In this document: positions 47,633 to 56,331 of the stretch, one piece after another
Position numbering within the stretch: the stretch's first letter is position 1
Layout: the number at the start of each line of letters is the position of its first letter
Assembly: GCA_045595785.1 (NCBI GenBank)
Contig: JAZOBE010000046.1
Location: 1 to 56,980, forward strand
Direction: 5' to 3'
DNA length: 56,980 bases
DNA from: SFLA01 sp045595785
Lineage (GTDB): Bacteria; Bacillota; Clostridia; Oscillospirales; CAG-382
Notes under the pieces: generated by a model
The model's database searches: none
What the model was told of the DNA's origin: nothing
What the model saw: only the letters and a program-made list of their open reading frames with translations
Program-made: the position numbers and the translations under genes

Positions 47633-50434
47633 ATGGCAAATGACTATAAGAATTCATTAAATCTTCCCGCTACCGATTTTCCTATGCGAGCATCTCTCCC
47701 TCAGCGTGAGCCTGAGACTATGAAAAAGTGGCTGGAAGAGGATGTATACGGAAAAATGCGTGTTCGTAACGCAGGAAAGGAAGCTTACGTTCTGCACGAC
47801 GGCCCTCCCTTCTCTAACGGCAATATCCATATGGGTACTGCTCTTAATAAGATACTCAAGGACTTTATCAATAAGTATAAGGCTATGAGCGGCTACGACG
47901 TTGAGTACGTTCCCGGTTGGGACAACCACGGCATGCCTATTGAGAGCGCAATTATCAAAAAGAACAAGCTGGACAGAAAGAGAATGTCCGCTGCGGAATT
48001 CCGTTCTGCATGCTTTGACTTTGCAGAGGATTTCGTACAGCTTCAGATGCAGTCCTTCAAGCGCTTGGGCGTTCTGGGCGATTGGGAGCATCCTTACCGT
48101 ACCATGGACCCCGTCTTTGAGGCAGAGGAAGTAAAGGTATTCGGCGAGATGTTCAAGAAGGGTTATATCTATAAGGGACTTAAGCCCGTATATTGGTGCC
48201 CTCACGATGAGACTGCTTTGGCAGAAGCTGAGATCGAGTACAAGGATGATACCTGTACTTCCATTTTCGTTAAGTTCCGCGTTAAGGACGATAAGGGTCT
48301 CCTTAACGGCGTGTGCGATAAAGACAACACATATTTCGTTATCTGGACTACCACTACCTGGACTCTCCCCGGAAACATGGCTATTGCCCTTCATCCCAGA
48401 GAGACTTATGCAGTAGTTAAGGCAGGCAACGAAAATTATATTGTTGCCGAGACGCTTGCCGGCAAGGTAATGGCTGCAGGCGGTGTTGAGGAATATGAGA
48501 TAATCGCAACCTTCAAGGGCGGCGACTTTGAGTATGCTACCGCATATCATCCTTTCCTTGACAGAGATTCTATGTTGGTTACTGCTGAGTACGTTACTAT
48601 GGACAGCGGTACCGGCTGTGTTCACACTGCACCCGGCTTCGGTGTAGACGACTATTATACCGGTATGCGTTACGGCATCCGTATCTGCGTTCCCGTTGAT
48701 GACAGAGGTTATCAGACCGAAGAAGCAGGTAAGTATGCGGGAATGTTCTATTCCGAATCCAATAACGCTATCCTTGCTGATATGAAGGAATCCGGTGCGC
48801 TTTTTGCTTCTCAGGAAATGGTGCATCAGTATCCTCATTGTTGGCGTTGTAAGTATCCCATCATCTTCCGTGCAACTCCCCAGTGGTTCTGCTCTGTTGA
48901 GGCATTCCGTGAGGCAGCGCTTCAGGCTACCGAGCAGGTTAATTGGATGCCTGCGTGGGGCGGTGACAGAATGGCAAGCATGATCCGTGAGCGCGCAGAT
49001 TGGTGTATTTCCCGTCAGCGTCAGTGGGGTCTTCCCATTCCCGTATTCTATTGTGCAGATTGCGGTAAGCCTGTATGTGATGATGCTACTATAGAAAGCA
49101 TCAGCAATATCTTTGCTGCCAGAGGCTCTAACGCTTGGTTTATTGATGAAGCAGATGCTCTCGTTCCCGCCGGCTACGTTTGTCCTCATTGCGGCGGCAA
49201 GCATTTCACCAAAGAGACCGATACTCTTGACGGTTGGTTCGACAGCGGCTCCACCCATTATGCTTCTCTCAAGAAGGACGGCGCAAAATGGCCTGCAGAT
49301 ATGTATCTTGAGGGTGCAGACCAGTACAGAGGATGGTTCCAGTCCTCTCTGCTTACCGCAGTTGGCGCATTGGGTCAGGGCGCACCTTATAAGAACGTTC
49401 TTACCCACGGCTGGGTAGTTGACGGCGAAGGTAAAGCAATGCATAAGTCTCTGGGCAACTCTGTTGCACCCGAAGAGATTATCAAGGTATACGGCGCAGA
49501 TATACTCCGTCTGTGGGTCGCTTCCAGCGATTACACCGTAGACGTGCGTGCGTCCGACAATATCTTTAAGCAGCTTTCCGAAAGCTATAGAAAAATCAGA
49601 AACACCATTCGTATTCTGCTTGCAAATCTGGGTCATCCCGATACTGATTTTGACCCTGCAGTTCATTCGGTTTCCGTAGAGGATATGCGTCCTCTGGACC
49701 GTTGGGCTCTTGCTCGTCTCAATAAGCTGGTTGCAGAGTGCACCCGCGCTTATGATGAATATGAATTCCACGATATTTACCGCTTGGTAAACAACTTCTG
49801 CGCAAACGATATGTCCAAGCTTTATGTTGATATTGCAAAGGACAGATTGTACTGCGAAAAGCTTGATGATCCTGCAAGACGCAGTGCGCAGACCGCAATG
49901 TATATGATAGTTCACGCTCTTACCAGACTTCTTGCGCCTGTGCTTTCTTACACCGCAGAAGAGACCTGGGGCTTTATCGCTCACGTTGAGGGTGATAATA
50001 CCGAGAGTGTGTTCCTTAACGATCTTCCCGTATACGATACCGCTCTTGAGTTTGACGGTGAAGAAAGATATAACGCGGTATTTGCCGCTCGTGATGACGT
50101 TATGAAGGCCCTTGAGCTTGCCCGCGCCGCAAAGGTTATCGGTAAGTCTCTTGAAGCCAACGTTGAGATTTATGGCGATGAAAACAGCGATGTTATGAAG
50201 CTTTTCGCTTCCTTTGGTAGTGAACTGAACGAGCTGTTCATCGTAAGCGGTACCGCTCTTTGCAACGGCAACGCACCCGAGGACGCCTTTAAGGAAACCG
50301 AATCCGGTATCTCCGTAAGAGTAGTTCCCGCTTCCGGTGTCAAGTGTGACAGATGCTGGGCGTATACAGAAACTCCTTATACCGATTCCGAGGGCGGTCA
50401 TCTTTGCCCCAGATGTAAGGGCGTAGTATGTTAG
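47633..50434 (+). CDS. ileS: isoleucyl-tRNA synthetase
   Basis: This 933-residue class-I synthetase charges tRNA-Ile with isoleucine. The ATP-binding HIGH-type motif is GNIHMG (residues 63-68), and the second signature reads AMHKS (in GKAMHKSLGN) in place of KMSKS. An editing domain occupies about 190-400, and the C-terminal zinc ribbon CDRCWAYTE ... CPRCKG is present. It overlaps the start of lspA by 7 bases. No T-box leader exists, as only 15 bases separate it from divIVA. A 927-codon open frame on the opposite strand is not a gene. Confidence 0.96.
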   Translation: MANDYKNSLNLPATDFPMRASLPQREPETMKKWLEEDVYGKMRVRNAGKEAYVLHDGPPFSNGNIHMGTALNKILKDFINKYKAMSGYDVEYVPGWDNHGMPIESAIIKKNKLDRKRMSAAEFRSACFDFAEDFVQLQMQSFKRLGVLGDWEHPYRTMDPVFEAEEVKVFGEMFKKGYIYKGLKPVYWCPHDETALAEAEIEYKDDTCTSIFVKFRVKDDKGLLNGVCDKDNTYFVIWTTTTWTLPGNMAIALHPRETYAVVKAGNENYIVAETLAGKVMAAGGVEEYEIIATFKGGDFEYATAYHPFLDRDSMLVTAEYVTMDSGTGCVHTAPGFGVDDYYTGMRYGIRICVPVDDRGYQTEEAGKYAGMFYSESNNAILADMKESGALFASQEMVHQYPHCWRCKYPIIFRATPQWFCSVEAFREAALQATEQVNWMPAWGGDRMASMIRERADWCISRQRQWGLPIPVFYCADCGKPVCDDATIESISNIFAARGSNAWFIDEADALVPAGYVCPHCGGKHFTKETDTLDGWFDSGSTHYASLKKDGAKWPADMYLEGADQYRGWFQSSLLTAVGALGQGAPYKNVLTHGWVVDGEGKAMHKSLGNSVAPEEIIKVYGADILRLWVASSDYTVDVRASDNIFKQLSESYRKIRNTIRILLANLGHPDTDFDPAVHSVSVEDMRPLDRWALARLNKLVAECTRAYDEYEFHDIYRLVNNFCANDMSKLYVDIAKDRLYCEKLDDPARRSAQTAMYMIVHALTRLLAPVLSYTAEETWGFIAHVEGDNTESVFLNDLPVYDTALEFDGEERYNAVFAARDDVMKALELARAAKVIGKSLEANVEIYGDENSDVMKLFASFGSELNELFIVSGTALCNGNAPEDAFKETESGISVRVVPASGVKCDRCWAYTETPYTDSEGGHLCPRCKGVVC

Positions 50435-50964
50435 CGGCAATAATCGTAATATTGACTGTGGCGCTTGACCAGCTTTCCAAAACTCTTGTTGTCTCCCGTA
50501 TGGAATTTCAGGGAGAGAGCATAGAAGTAGTGGGAAAACTGCTTGTGTTTTACCGCACCGAAAACGACGGTGCCGCCTTTGGCATGTTAAGTAATGCCAG
50601 ATGGGTGTTTATAGTATTCTCCCTTGCGGCGATCGCCGCGGGAGCATACTGCCTCGTCAAGTATTACCGCAGACACGTCCTGCTCAATATCTCCGTATCA
50701 TTGTTGTTGGGCGGCGGTATCGGCAATATGATCGACCGTCTGTTCCGCTCAGGAGTTGAGTGTGAGCGTGCGGTGGTGGATTTTCTCCACTCCTCCCTTA
50801 TGCCTTGGTTCTATTTTAATCTGGCAGATGCTTTTATCACCGTCGGTGCCGTACTCCTTTGTGTGTATATGCTGTTTTTAGAGCCTAAGGTTGAGAAGAA
50901 GCTTTTGGCTGAAAAACAAGCAAGGGAGCAGGCAGCCTTAAACCTTGAACAGGAAAGTGAATGA
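50428..50964 (+). CDS. lspA: lipoprotein signal peptidase (signal peptidase II)
   Basis: A 178-residue aspartic protease of the membrane, with four helices, that removes signal peptides from prolipoproteins such as those encoded elsewhere in this window. The catalytic Asp residues are in GNMIDRLFR and FNLADAFIT; the conserved ENDGAAFG and N-terminal DQLSK are also seen. The C-terminal 20 residues are charged. It overlaps ileS and rluD at both ends by a few bases. Confidence 0.95.
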   Translation: MLAAIIVILTVALDQLSKTLVVSRMEFQGESIEVVGKLLVFYRTENDGAAFGMLSNARWVFIVFSLAAIAAGAYCLVKYYRRHVLLNISVSLLLGGGIGNMIDRLFRSGVECERAVVDFLHSSLMPWFYFNLADAFITVGAVLLCVYMLFLEPKVEKKLLAEKQAREQAALNLEQESE

Positions 50965-51869
50965 GCAATATGGACCTTTCGTCAGCAGAACAAAGCTATA
51001 TCGGCACTCGCCTTGATGTGTACGTCTCTGCTGCGGAGGGTATAAGCCGTTCCGCGGCACAGGAACTTATAGCGTCCGGTCATGTCCGTGTCAACGGCTT
51101 AGTTAATTCCAAAAACTATAAATTACGGGAAGGCGACGTGGTGGAAACTGTTCTTCCTCCGCCTGAGCCTATAGAGGCTGTGCCTCAGGACATTCCCATA
51201 GATATCGTTTATGAGGACGAGCATCTGCTGGTGGTAAACAAACCCCAGGGAATGGTGGTACATCCTGCTCCCGGCAACCCTGACGGAACTCTTGTCAATG
51301 CACTTTTGTATCATTGTGCAGGTAGACTTTCCTCTATTAACGGAAAGATCCGTCCGGGCATAGTCCACCGTATAGATAAGGATACGGCAGGTCTGCTTAT
51401 TGTCGCCAAGACGGATGCCGCCCATACGGGTCTTGCAGAGCAGATAGCGGTACATTCCTTTACCCGCCGTTACCGCGCTATAGTTGTGGGCAATATCCGT
51501 GATGATACGGGCACAGTCGATAAGCCTATCGGCAGAAGCGGGTCTGACCGTAAGAAATTCGCGGTTACCAACGTTAACTCAAAGCCAGCGGTAACTCATT
51601 ATCGGGTTATTGAGCGGCTTAACGGGTACACTCATCTTGAGCTTACTCTTGAAACCGGGCGCACCCACCAAATTAGGGTGCATATGGCGTATCTGGGACA
51701 TCCCGTAGCGGGAGACCCGGTATACGGCAACCCCAAGCATACGCTGGGTCTTAGAGGACAGTGTCTGTTTGCTGAATACATTTCATTCAAACACCCTATA
51801 ACGGGTGAAGTTATGTCCTTCGGCGCGGAATTACCCGCCTTCTTTAAGGACGCATTGAGGAGAATATGA
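50961..51869 (+). CDS. rluD: RluD-type pseudouridine synthase
   Basis: A 302-residue enzyme that makes pseudouridine in large-subunit rRNA. The N-terminal S4 RNA-binding domain (about 12-75) is followed by the RluA-family catalytic domain with RIDKDTAGLLIVAK, containing the catalytic Asp (HRIDKDTAG). ETGRTHQIRVHMAYLGHPVAGDPVYGN near residue 230 is another family motif. Assignment as RluD, rather than another RluA-type enzyme, rests on its position after lspA. It overlaps lspA by four bases and the transketolase gene by one. Confidence 0.92.
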   Translation: MSNMDLSSAEQSYIGTRLDVYVSAAEGISRSAAQELIASGHVRVNGLVNSKNYKLREGDVVETVLPPPEPIEAVPQDIPIDIVYEDEHLLVVNKPQGMVVHPAPGNPDGTLVNALLYHCAGRLSSINGKIRPGIVHRIDKDTAGLLIVAKTDAAHTGLAEQIAVHSFTRRYRAIVVGNIRDDTGTVDKPIGRSGSDRKKFAVTNVNSKPAVTHYRVIERLNGYTHLELTLETGRTHQIRVHMAYLGHPVAGDPVYGNPKHTLGLRGQCLFAEYISFKHPITGEVMSFGAELPAFFKDALRRI

Positions 51870-52690
51870 TGAACGTACAACTTTTGCAGGAAAAAGCCAA
51901 TGCAATCCGCATCGGCGTAATTGAATCCACTCATGCGGCAAAATCCGGCCATCCCGGCGGATCCTTGTCTTGTACCGATCTTATGGCATATCTGTATTTT
52001 TACAGAATGAACATAGACCCCGCTAATCCCAACTGGGAGGAAAGAGACAGATTTGTTCTTTCCAAGGGACACTGTGCGCCTGCCCTTTATGCGGCACTGG
52101 CTCACCGCGGATTTTTTGATCCTTCCCGTCTTACCGAGCTTCGTAAGCTTGGCAGCTTCCTTCAGGGACATCCTGATATGAAGGCTACTCCCGGCGTAGA
52201 TATGTCTACCGGTTCTCTCGGTCAGGGCATTTCCGCTGCTTGCGGTATGGCGGTTACTGCAAAAGCCACAAATAAAGACTGGCGCGTTTACACTCTGCTG
52301 GGTGACGGCGAGTGTGAAGAAGGTCAGGTGTGGGAAGCTGCTATGTTTGCCGCACATTACAAGCTTGATAACCTTATCGCTTTCGTTGATTTTAACGGTT
52401 ATCAGATCGACGGTGCTGTTACCGACGTAATGAACCCCACTCCCATAGATGAAAAGTTTGCTTCCTTCGGCTGGCATACCGTTGTTATTGACGGCCACGA
52501 TTTTGGCGCTATTGACGCTGCTGTTGAAGAAGCACTTACTATAAAGGGCAGACCCTGCGCTGTTATTATGAAGACAGTTAAGGGCAAAGGCGTTTCCTTT
52601 ATGGAAAATAATTACAAGTGGCACGGCGTTGCCACCAACGATGAGCAGAAGGAACAGGCTCTTAGCGAACTGAAAGGAGTGCAGGCGTAA
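51869..52690 (+). CDS. transketolase, N-terminal half (split enzyme)
   Basis: This 273-residue subunit carries the thiamine diphosphate binding domain of transketolase: KSGHPGGSLSCTDLMAYLYF, HPDMKATPGVDMSTGSLGQG and GDGECEEGQVWEAAMFAAHYKL, with the diphosphate-Mg motif. The other half is the next gene. Two-subunit transketolases are common in Clostridia. The ATG at 51869 is used; another at 51866 directly before it is equally possible. It starts inside the stop codon of the rluD-type gene. Confidence 0.93.
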   Translation: MNVQLLQEKANAIRIGVIESTHAAKSGHPGGSLSCTDLMAYLYFYRMNIDPANPNWEERDRFVLSKGHCAPALYAALAHRGFFDPSRLTELRKLGSFLQGHPDMKATPGVDMSTGSLGQGISAACGMAVTAKATNKDWRVYTLLGDGECEEGQVWEAAMFAAHYKLDNLIAFVDFNGYQIDGAVTDVMNPTPIDEKFASFGWHTVVIDGHDFGAIDAAVEEALTIKGRPCAVIMKTVKGKGVSFMENNYKWHGVATNDEQKEQALSELKGVQA

Positions 52691-53619
52691 TGGAAAAACA
52701 GGCTACTCGTGTTGCATACGGTAAAACTCTTGCTGCTTTAGGCGAAAATAATATGTTTTTCGTGCTGGATGCAGACCTTTCTGGTTCCACCAACACAAAA
52801 ACCTTTGGAGATAAGTTCCCCGATAGATTTTTTAACTGCGGTATTGCAGAAGGCAATATGATGGCTGTTGCAGCAGGTATGGCGGCTTCCGGCGTACCCG
52901 TATTTGCTTCTTCCTTTGCTATGTTTGCTACCGGCAGAGCTTACGAGCAGATCAGAAACTCCGTAGGTTATCCCAAGCTTAACGTAAAGATCGCCGCTTC
53001 CCACGCAGGTATCACCGTTGGTGAGGATGGCGCATCCCATCAGTGTATAGAGGATATTTCTCTTATGCGCGGCATCCCCGGTATGACCGTGTTCTGCCCC
53101 GCAGACTCTGCAGAAACCGCATGGGCAGTTACAAAGGCACTTGAGATAGACGGTCCCGTATATATCCGTTTGGGCAGATATGCGGTAGAGCAGGTGTTTA
53201 CCGATTGTTCTAAAAATGAAGTAGGCAAAGGCAACGTTATTGCAGACGGCACTGATATAGCTATTTTCGCAACCGGCATTACTGTTGCGGCAGCTATAAA
53301 GGCAAGAGAAGCTTTGGCAGACAAGGGCGTTTCCGCCGCTGTTGTTGATATCCATACCATCAAGCCCTTTGATACCGAGCTTGCAAATTATTACGCATCC
53401 CGTTGCGGTGTTATACTTACCGCAGAGGAGCATTCCGTGCTGGGCGGTCTTGGCAGCGCTGTTTGTGAGGCTGTTTGTGAAACAACTCCCTGCAAGGTTA
53501 TCCGTCACGGTATATATGATGAATTCGGCACCAGTGCATCCGCAGGCGTGCTTGTTTCCCACTACGGTCTTGACGCAGAGGGAATAACCGCAAAGGCTCT
53601 TAAAGCGCTGGGTAAATAA
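52690..53619 (+). CDS. transketolase, C-terminal half (split enzyme)
   Basis: A 309-residue subunit with the pyrimidine-binding domain (FNCGIAEGNMMAVAAGMAASGVP, carrying the conserved Glu) and the C-terminal transketolase domain. It starts on the last base of the N-terminal subunit's stop codon, so the two are made together and should assemble as a heterotetramer for the pentose phosphate pathway. Both halves show intact motifs. Confidence 0.93.
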   Translation: MEKQATRVAYGKTLAALGENNMFFVLDADLSGSTNTKTFGDKFPDRFFNCGIAEGNMMAVAAGMAASGVPVFASSFAMFATGRAYEQIRNSVGYPKLNVKIAASHAGITVGEDGASHQCIEDISLMRGIPGMTVFCPADSAETAWAVTKALEIDGPVYIRLGRYAVEQVFTDCSKNEVGKGNVIADGTDIAIFATGITVAAAIKAREALADKGVSAAVVDIHTIKPFDTELANYYASRCGVILTAEEHSVLGGLGSAVCEAVCETTPCKVIRHGIYDEFGTSASAGVLVSHYGLDAEGITAKALKALGK

Positions 53620-54885
53620 ATGGGAAAACAATCCTGGAAGCTGGATAACGCCGCACTTATTTTTCCGGCAATACAAACCGGCTCTCATAATATGTTGTTC
53701 CGTATATCTGCAGATTTTGCAGAAGAGATAGATCAGAAGGTGCTGTTACAGGCACTTTCTGACGTTACGGACAGATTTCCGCACTTCAAGGTCAGAATGC
53801 GCGTAGGCGCCTTCTGGTATTATTTTGACCCTAACGATAACGAACTTCCTTTGGAGCAGGATGTTGTCAACCCCCTCCGCCGTATGGATTTTAAGCGGCA
53901 GGGCGGGTATATGTTCCGTGTCAGATATGATAAACACCGCATCGCAGGCGAGTTTTTTCATTCTCTTTGTGATGGTACCACTGCGCTTACGTTTATGCGC
54001 ACACTATGGTCAAGATATCTGTATCTTTCCGGTAAGACAGAGGTTTTGCCTGCACCGGAATTGGGTATTCTTGATTGCAATGATGAGGTCTCCGCATCTG
54101 AGCTGGAGGATGCGTTTATCAAATACGCGGAGAAGGGCGCAGGTGCAAAACGCAAGGAAAGCAAGGCGTGGCATCTTACCGGTCAGCGGCTTTCCGGCGG
54201 CGACGTTGGATACGTAACCTTCTCGTTGGATGCTTCTCAAATACATTCCGAAGCAAAGAAAATCGATGTGACGGTAAACGAATATATTACCGCCTGCATA
54301 GTAGAAGTGCTTTACGAAATGCAAAAAGCTTCCTTTTCAAAGGGAGAAATAAAGGTTTCAATCCCCGTAAATATGCGTAGGTATTATCCTACAAGCACCT
54401 TGCGTAATTTTTCTCTTTATACAAACGTGGGTATAAACCCCAAATGCGGAGAATATGATTTTGAGTCTATAGCAAAGGAAATATCCGCAATGCTTCGCTA
54501 TAAGCTTCAGCCAAAGCTTATGAGCGCGCAGATGTCTTCCAATGTTTCGGACGAAAAAAACGTAGCTGTACGTGCAGTACCGCTTTTTGTAAAGAATATT
54601 GTTTTAAGCACTGTGTATCTCACCGCATCAGAAAATCAGTTTACCACAAACTATTCGGGCTTGGGCGTGGTAAGGCTTACTCCCGAAATGGAAAAATATA
54701 TTACCGGAATGTGTTTTATGCTGGGTGCTCCACGCTGTAACACCTCTCAGGTATCATCTCTCACATACAACGGCAGACTTTACGTTACTGTGACTGAGGT
54801 GCTTAAAGATAAGTCCTTCCGCAGAAAGCTGGCGACAAATCTTGTAAAAAAAGGATTTGCCGTACAGATAGAAGATAACGGGTGA
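53620..54885 (+). CDS. condensation-fold acyltransferase-like protein
   Basis: A 421-residue protein resembling the CoA-dependent acyltransferase / alcohol acetyltransferase fold also used by NRPS condensation domains. It contains a variant HxxxDG active-site motif as FFHSLCDGTTALTFM (His near residue 111) and a later strand with VSIPVNMRRYYPTSTLRNF, like the second family signature. It probably transfers an acyl group to a hydroxyl or amine, with unknown substrate. It starts one base after the transketolase stop and is 4 bases from the downstream zinc-ribbon membrane protein, an adjacent pair I have seen in Clostridia. Confidence 0.78.
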   Translation: MGKQSWKLDNAALIFPAIQTGSHNMLFRISADFAEEIDQKVLLQALSDVTDRFPHFKVRMRVGAFWYYFDPNDNELPLEQDVVNPLRRMDFKRQGGYMFRVRYDKHRIAGEFFHSLCDGTTALTFMRTLWSRYLYLSGKTEVLPAPELGILDCNDEVSASELEDAFIKYAEKGAGAKRKESKAWHLTGQRLSGGDVGYVTFSLDASQIHSEAKKIDVTVNEYITACIVEVLYEMQKASFSKGEIKVSIPVNMRRYYPTSTLRNFSLYTNVGINPKCGEYDFESIAKEISAMLRYKLQPKLMSAQMSSNVSDEKNVAVRAVPLFVKNIVLSTVYLTASENQFTTNYSGLGVVRLTPEMEKYITGMCFMLGAPRCNTSQVSSLTYNGRLYVTVTEVLKDKSFRRKLATNLVKKGFAVQIEDNG

Positions 54886-54889
54886 ATAA

Positions 54890-55579
54890 ATGTCATATTG
54901 CGTAAATTGCGGAGTATCGCTTAAAGAGGATGCAAATGCTTGCCCTCTGTGCGATTGCCCCGTCATAAATCCATACGAGGAATATAAAAAATATTCGGGT
55001 GATAAAAAGCCGCCCCGTCCTGTAACGGATACTGCTCCCGTTGCCGATTGGAGGGATCTGGCGCATTTTATAATCGCTCTTACTTTAGCATTGGGCGCGG
55101 TGTCCTGCGGCATAGTAAATCTGTGCATCGGCGGTAAGATAACCTGGTCCCTCATCGCTATAGCAAGCTGCATAACTGCTTACGTCGGCGTTTGCCTGCC
55201 TATGAAAATGCGCAAGCTTTTACCTGAACTAAGCGTATTGCTCGACCTTCTTGCTGTTCTTTTTACTGTTTCGGTAATCGGATGGTACGTTGGAAGCTTT
55301 GGCTGGGTGCTTAAAATAGCATTCCCCTTGGCTGTGGCTTTTGCCGCTTGCTCTGCGTATATAGTCAGCCTTGTCCGTCGCCACCGTATACGTTATTTCC
55401 ATATTTGTGCCTTGGGCGCAGTTTTCGCGGGATTACTGTCGGTGCTTACCGAAATTCTCCTTAACGGAGGAAGCGGTATAAGCTGGTCGGGTATTGCGGC
55501 AATCTCCTGCGTATGCTTTGCCGCCGTGCTTTGCATTATCGCAAAAAGCCGCAGATTAACAAGAAGATTTCATCTTTAA
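54890..55579 (+). CDS. DUF6320-like zinc-ribbon membrane protein
   Basis: A 229-residue protein with an N-terminal zinc ribbon (CVNCGVSLKEDANACPLCDCP, residues 4-25) followed by about six membrane helices (from about 60 to 220). It resembles the DUF6320 family, which I associate with the acyltransferase-like gene next to it. It could be the membrane partner that presents a lipid or alcohol substrate. No catalytic residues are clear. It is separated by 14 bases from the downstream nif3-type gene. Confidence 0.72.
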   Translation: MSYCVNCGVSLKEDANACPLCDCPVINPYEEYKKYSGDKKPPRPVTDTAPVADWRDLAHFIIALTLALGAVSCGIVNLCIGGKITWSLIAIASCITAYVGVCLPMKMRKLLPELSVLLDLLAVLFTVSVIGWYVGSFGWVLKIAFPLAVAFAACSAYIVSLVRRHRIRYFHICALGAVFAGLLSVLTEILLNGGSGISWSGIAAISCVCFAAVLCIIAKSRRLTRRFHL

Positions 55580-55593
55580 GGAGCGTGTTTACA

Positions 55594-56331
55594 TTGCCTA
55601 CCGCAGTTGAACTTAATAAATATTTTGATGAGGCGGTGCCCTTTTCTTTGGGCGCACCTTGGGACAGCGGCGGAATAAGCCTGCTGGCAAATAATAACGA
55701 ATGTAACCGCATCGCCGTCGCACTTGATGCGACGGTTTCTTCTATCGAATTTGCCGCGTCGATCGGCGCCGAAATTCTGGTTACACATCATCCTGCAATT
55801 TTCGGTAAAATAGAAAGTATCCGCTGTGATGATGCCACGGGCAACCGTCTTATAAAGGCGGCTCGTTTGGGCGTGTCATTGCTTGCATATCACACCAGGC
55901 TTGACAACGCTCCCGGCGGCGTTAACGATACTCTTTGTGATATTGCGGAAATTAAAAATACCACTGAATTTGCTCCCTGTGCAAGGTTGGGAAATATAGA
56001 TTTTTCCGTAACGCCGCAGCAGTTTGGCGAATTTATAGCCGATAAGCTTAATTCTGATAGAGTTAAGGTCTTTGCCAACCGTCCCTTTGTGTCCCGTGTT
56101 GCGGTTTGCAGCGGAAGCGGCGGCAGCGTTTTGCGCGATGCGTATCTTGCAGGCGCGGACACTTTGCTTACAGGTGAAGCAAAGTATAATTTTGAGCTTG
56201 ATGCCGCAGAATACGGTATAAACCTTATTACCGCAGGTCACAAGGAGACCGAGCAGATAGTTTTGCCCGTGTTAAAGGATATTATTTTGAAAGGATTCCC
56301 CTCTGCGGAGGTGTTTGTATATTATGCTTGA
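55594..56331 (+). CDS. Nif3-like dinuclear metal centre protein
   Basis: A 245-residue protein of the NIF3/YqfO family, which forms toroidal hexamers with a two-metal site. The ligands are likely in LVTHHPAIF, the His of LAYHTRLDNAPGGVNDTL with its Asp, and the C-terminal GHKETEQ. The TTG start at 55594 is used because AAGGAG lies ten bases upstream; GTG 55585 is too close to it. Its function is unclear; a role as GTP cyclohydrolase I type 2 has been reported for some members. It overlaps the rqcH start by 8 bases. Confidence 0.87.
   Translation: MPTAVELNKYFDEAVPFSLGAPWDSGGISLLANNNECNRIAVALDATVSSIEFAASIGAEILVTHHPAIFGKIESIRCDDATGNRLIKAARLGVSLLAYHTRLDNAPGGVNDTLCDIAEIKNTTEFAPCARLGNIDFSVTPQQFGEFIADKLNSDRVKVFANRPFVSRVAVCSGSGGSVLRDAYLAGADTLLTGEAKYNFELDAAEYGINLITAGHKETEQIVLPVLKDIILKGFPSAEVFVYYA

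Noticed and set aside
47657..50440. A 927-codon open frame on the minus strand opposite ileS
   Set aside because: It mirrors ileS codon by codon, has no recognisable domain or ribosome site, and arises from the codon usage of the real gene.
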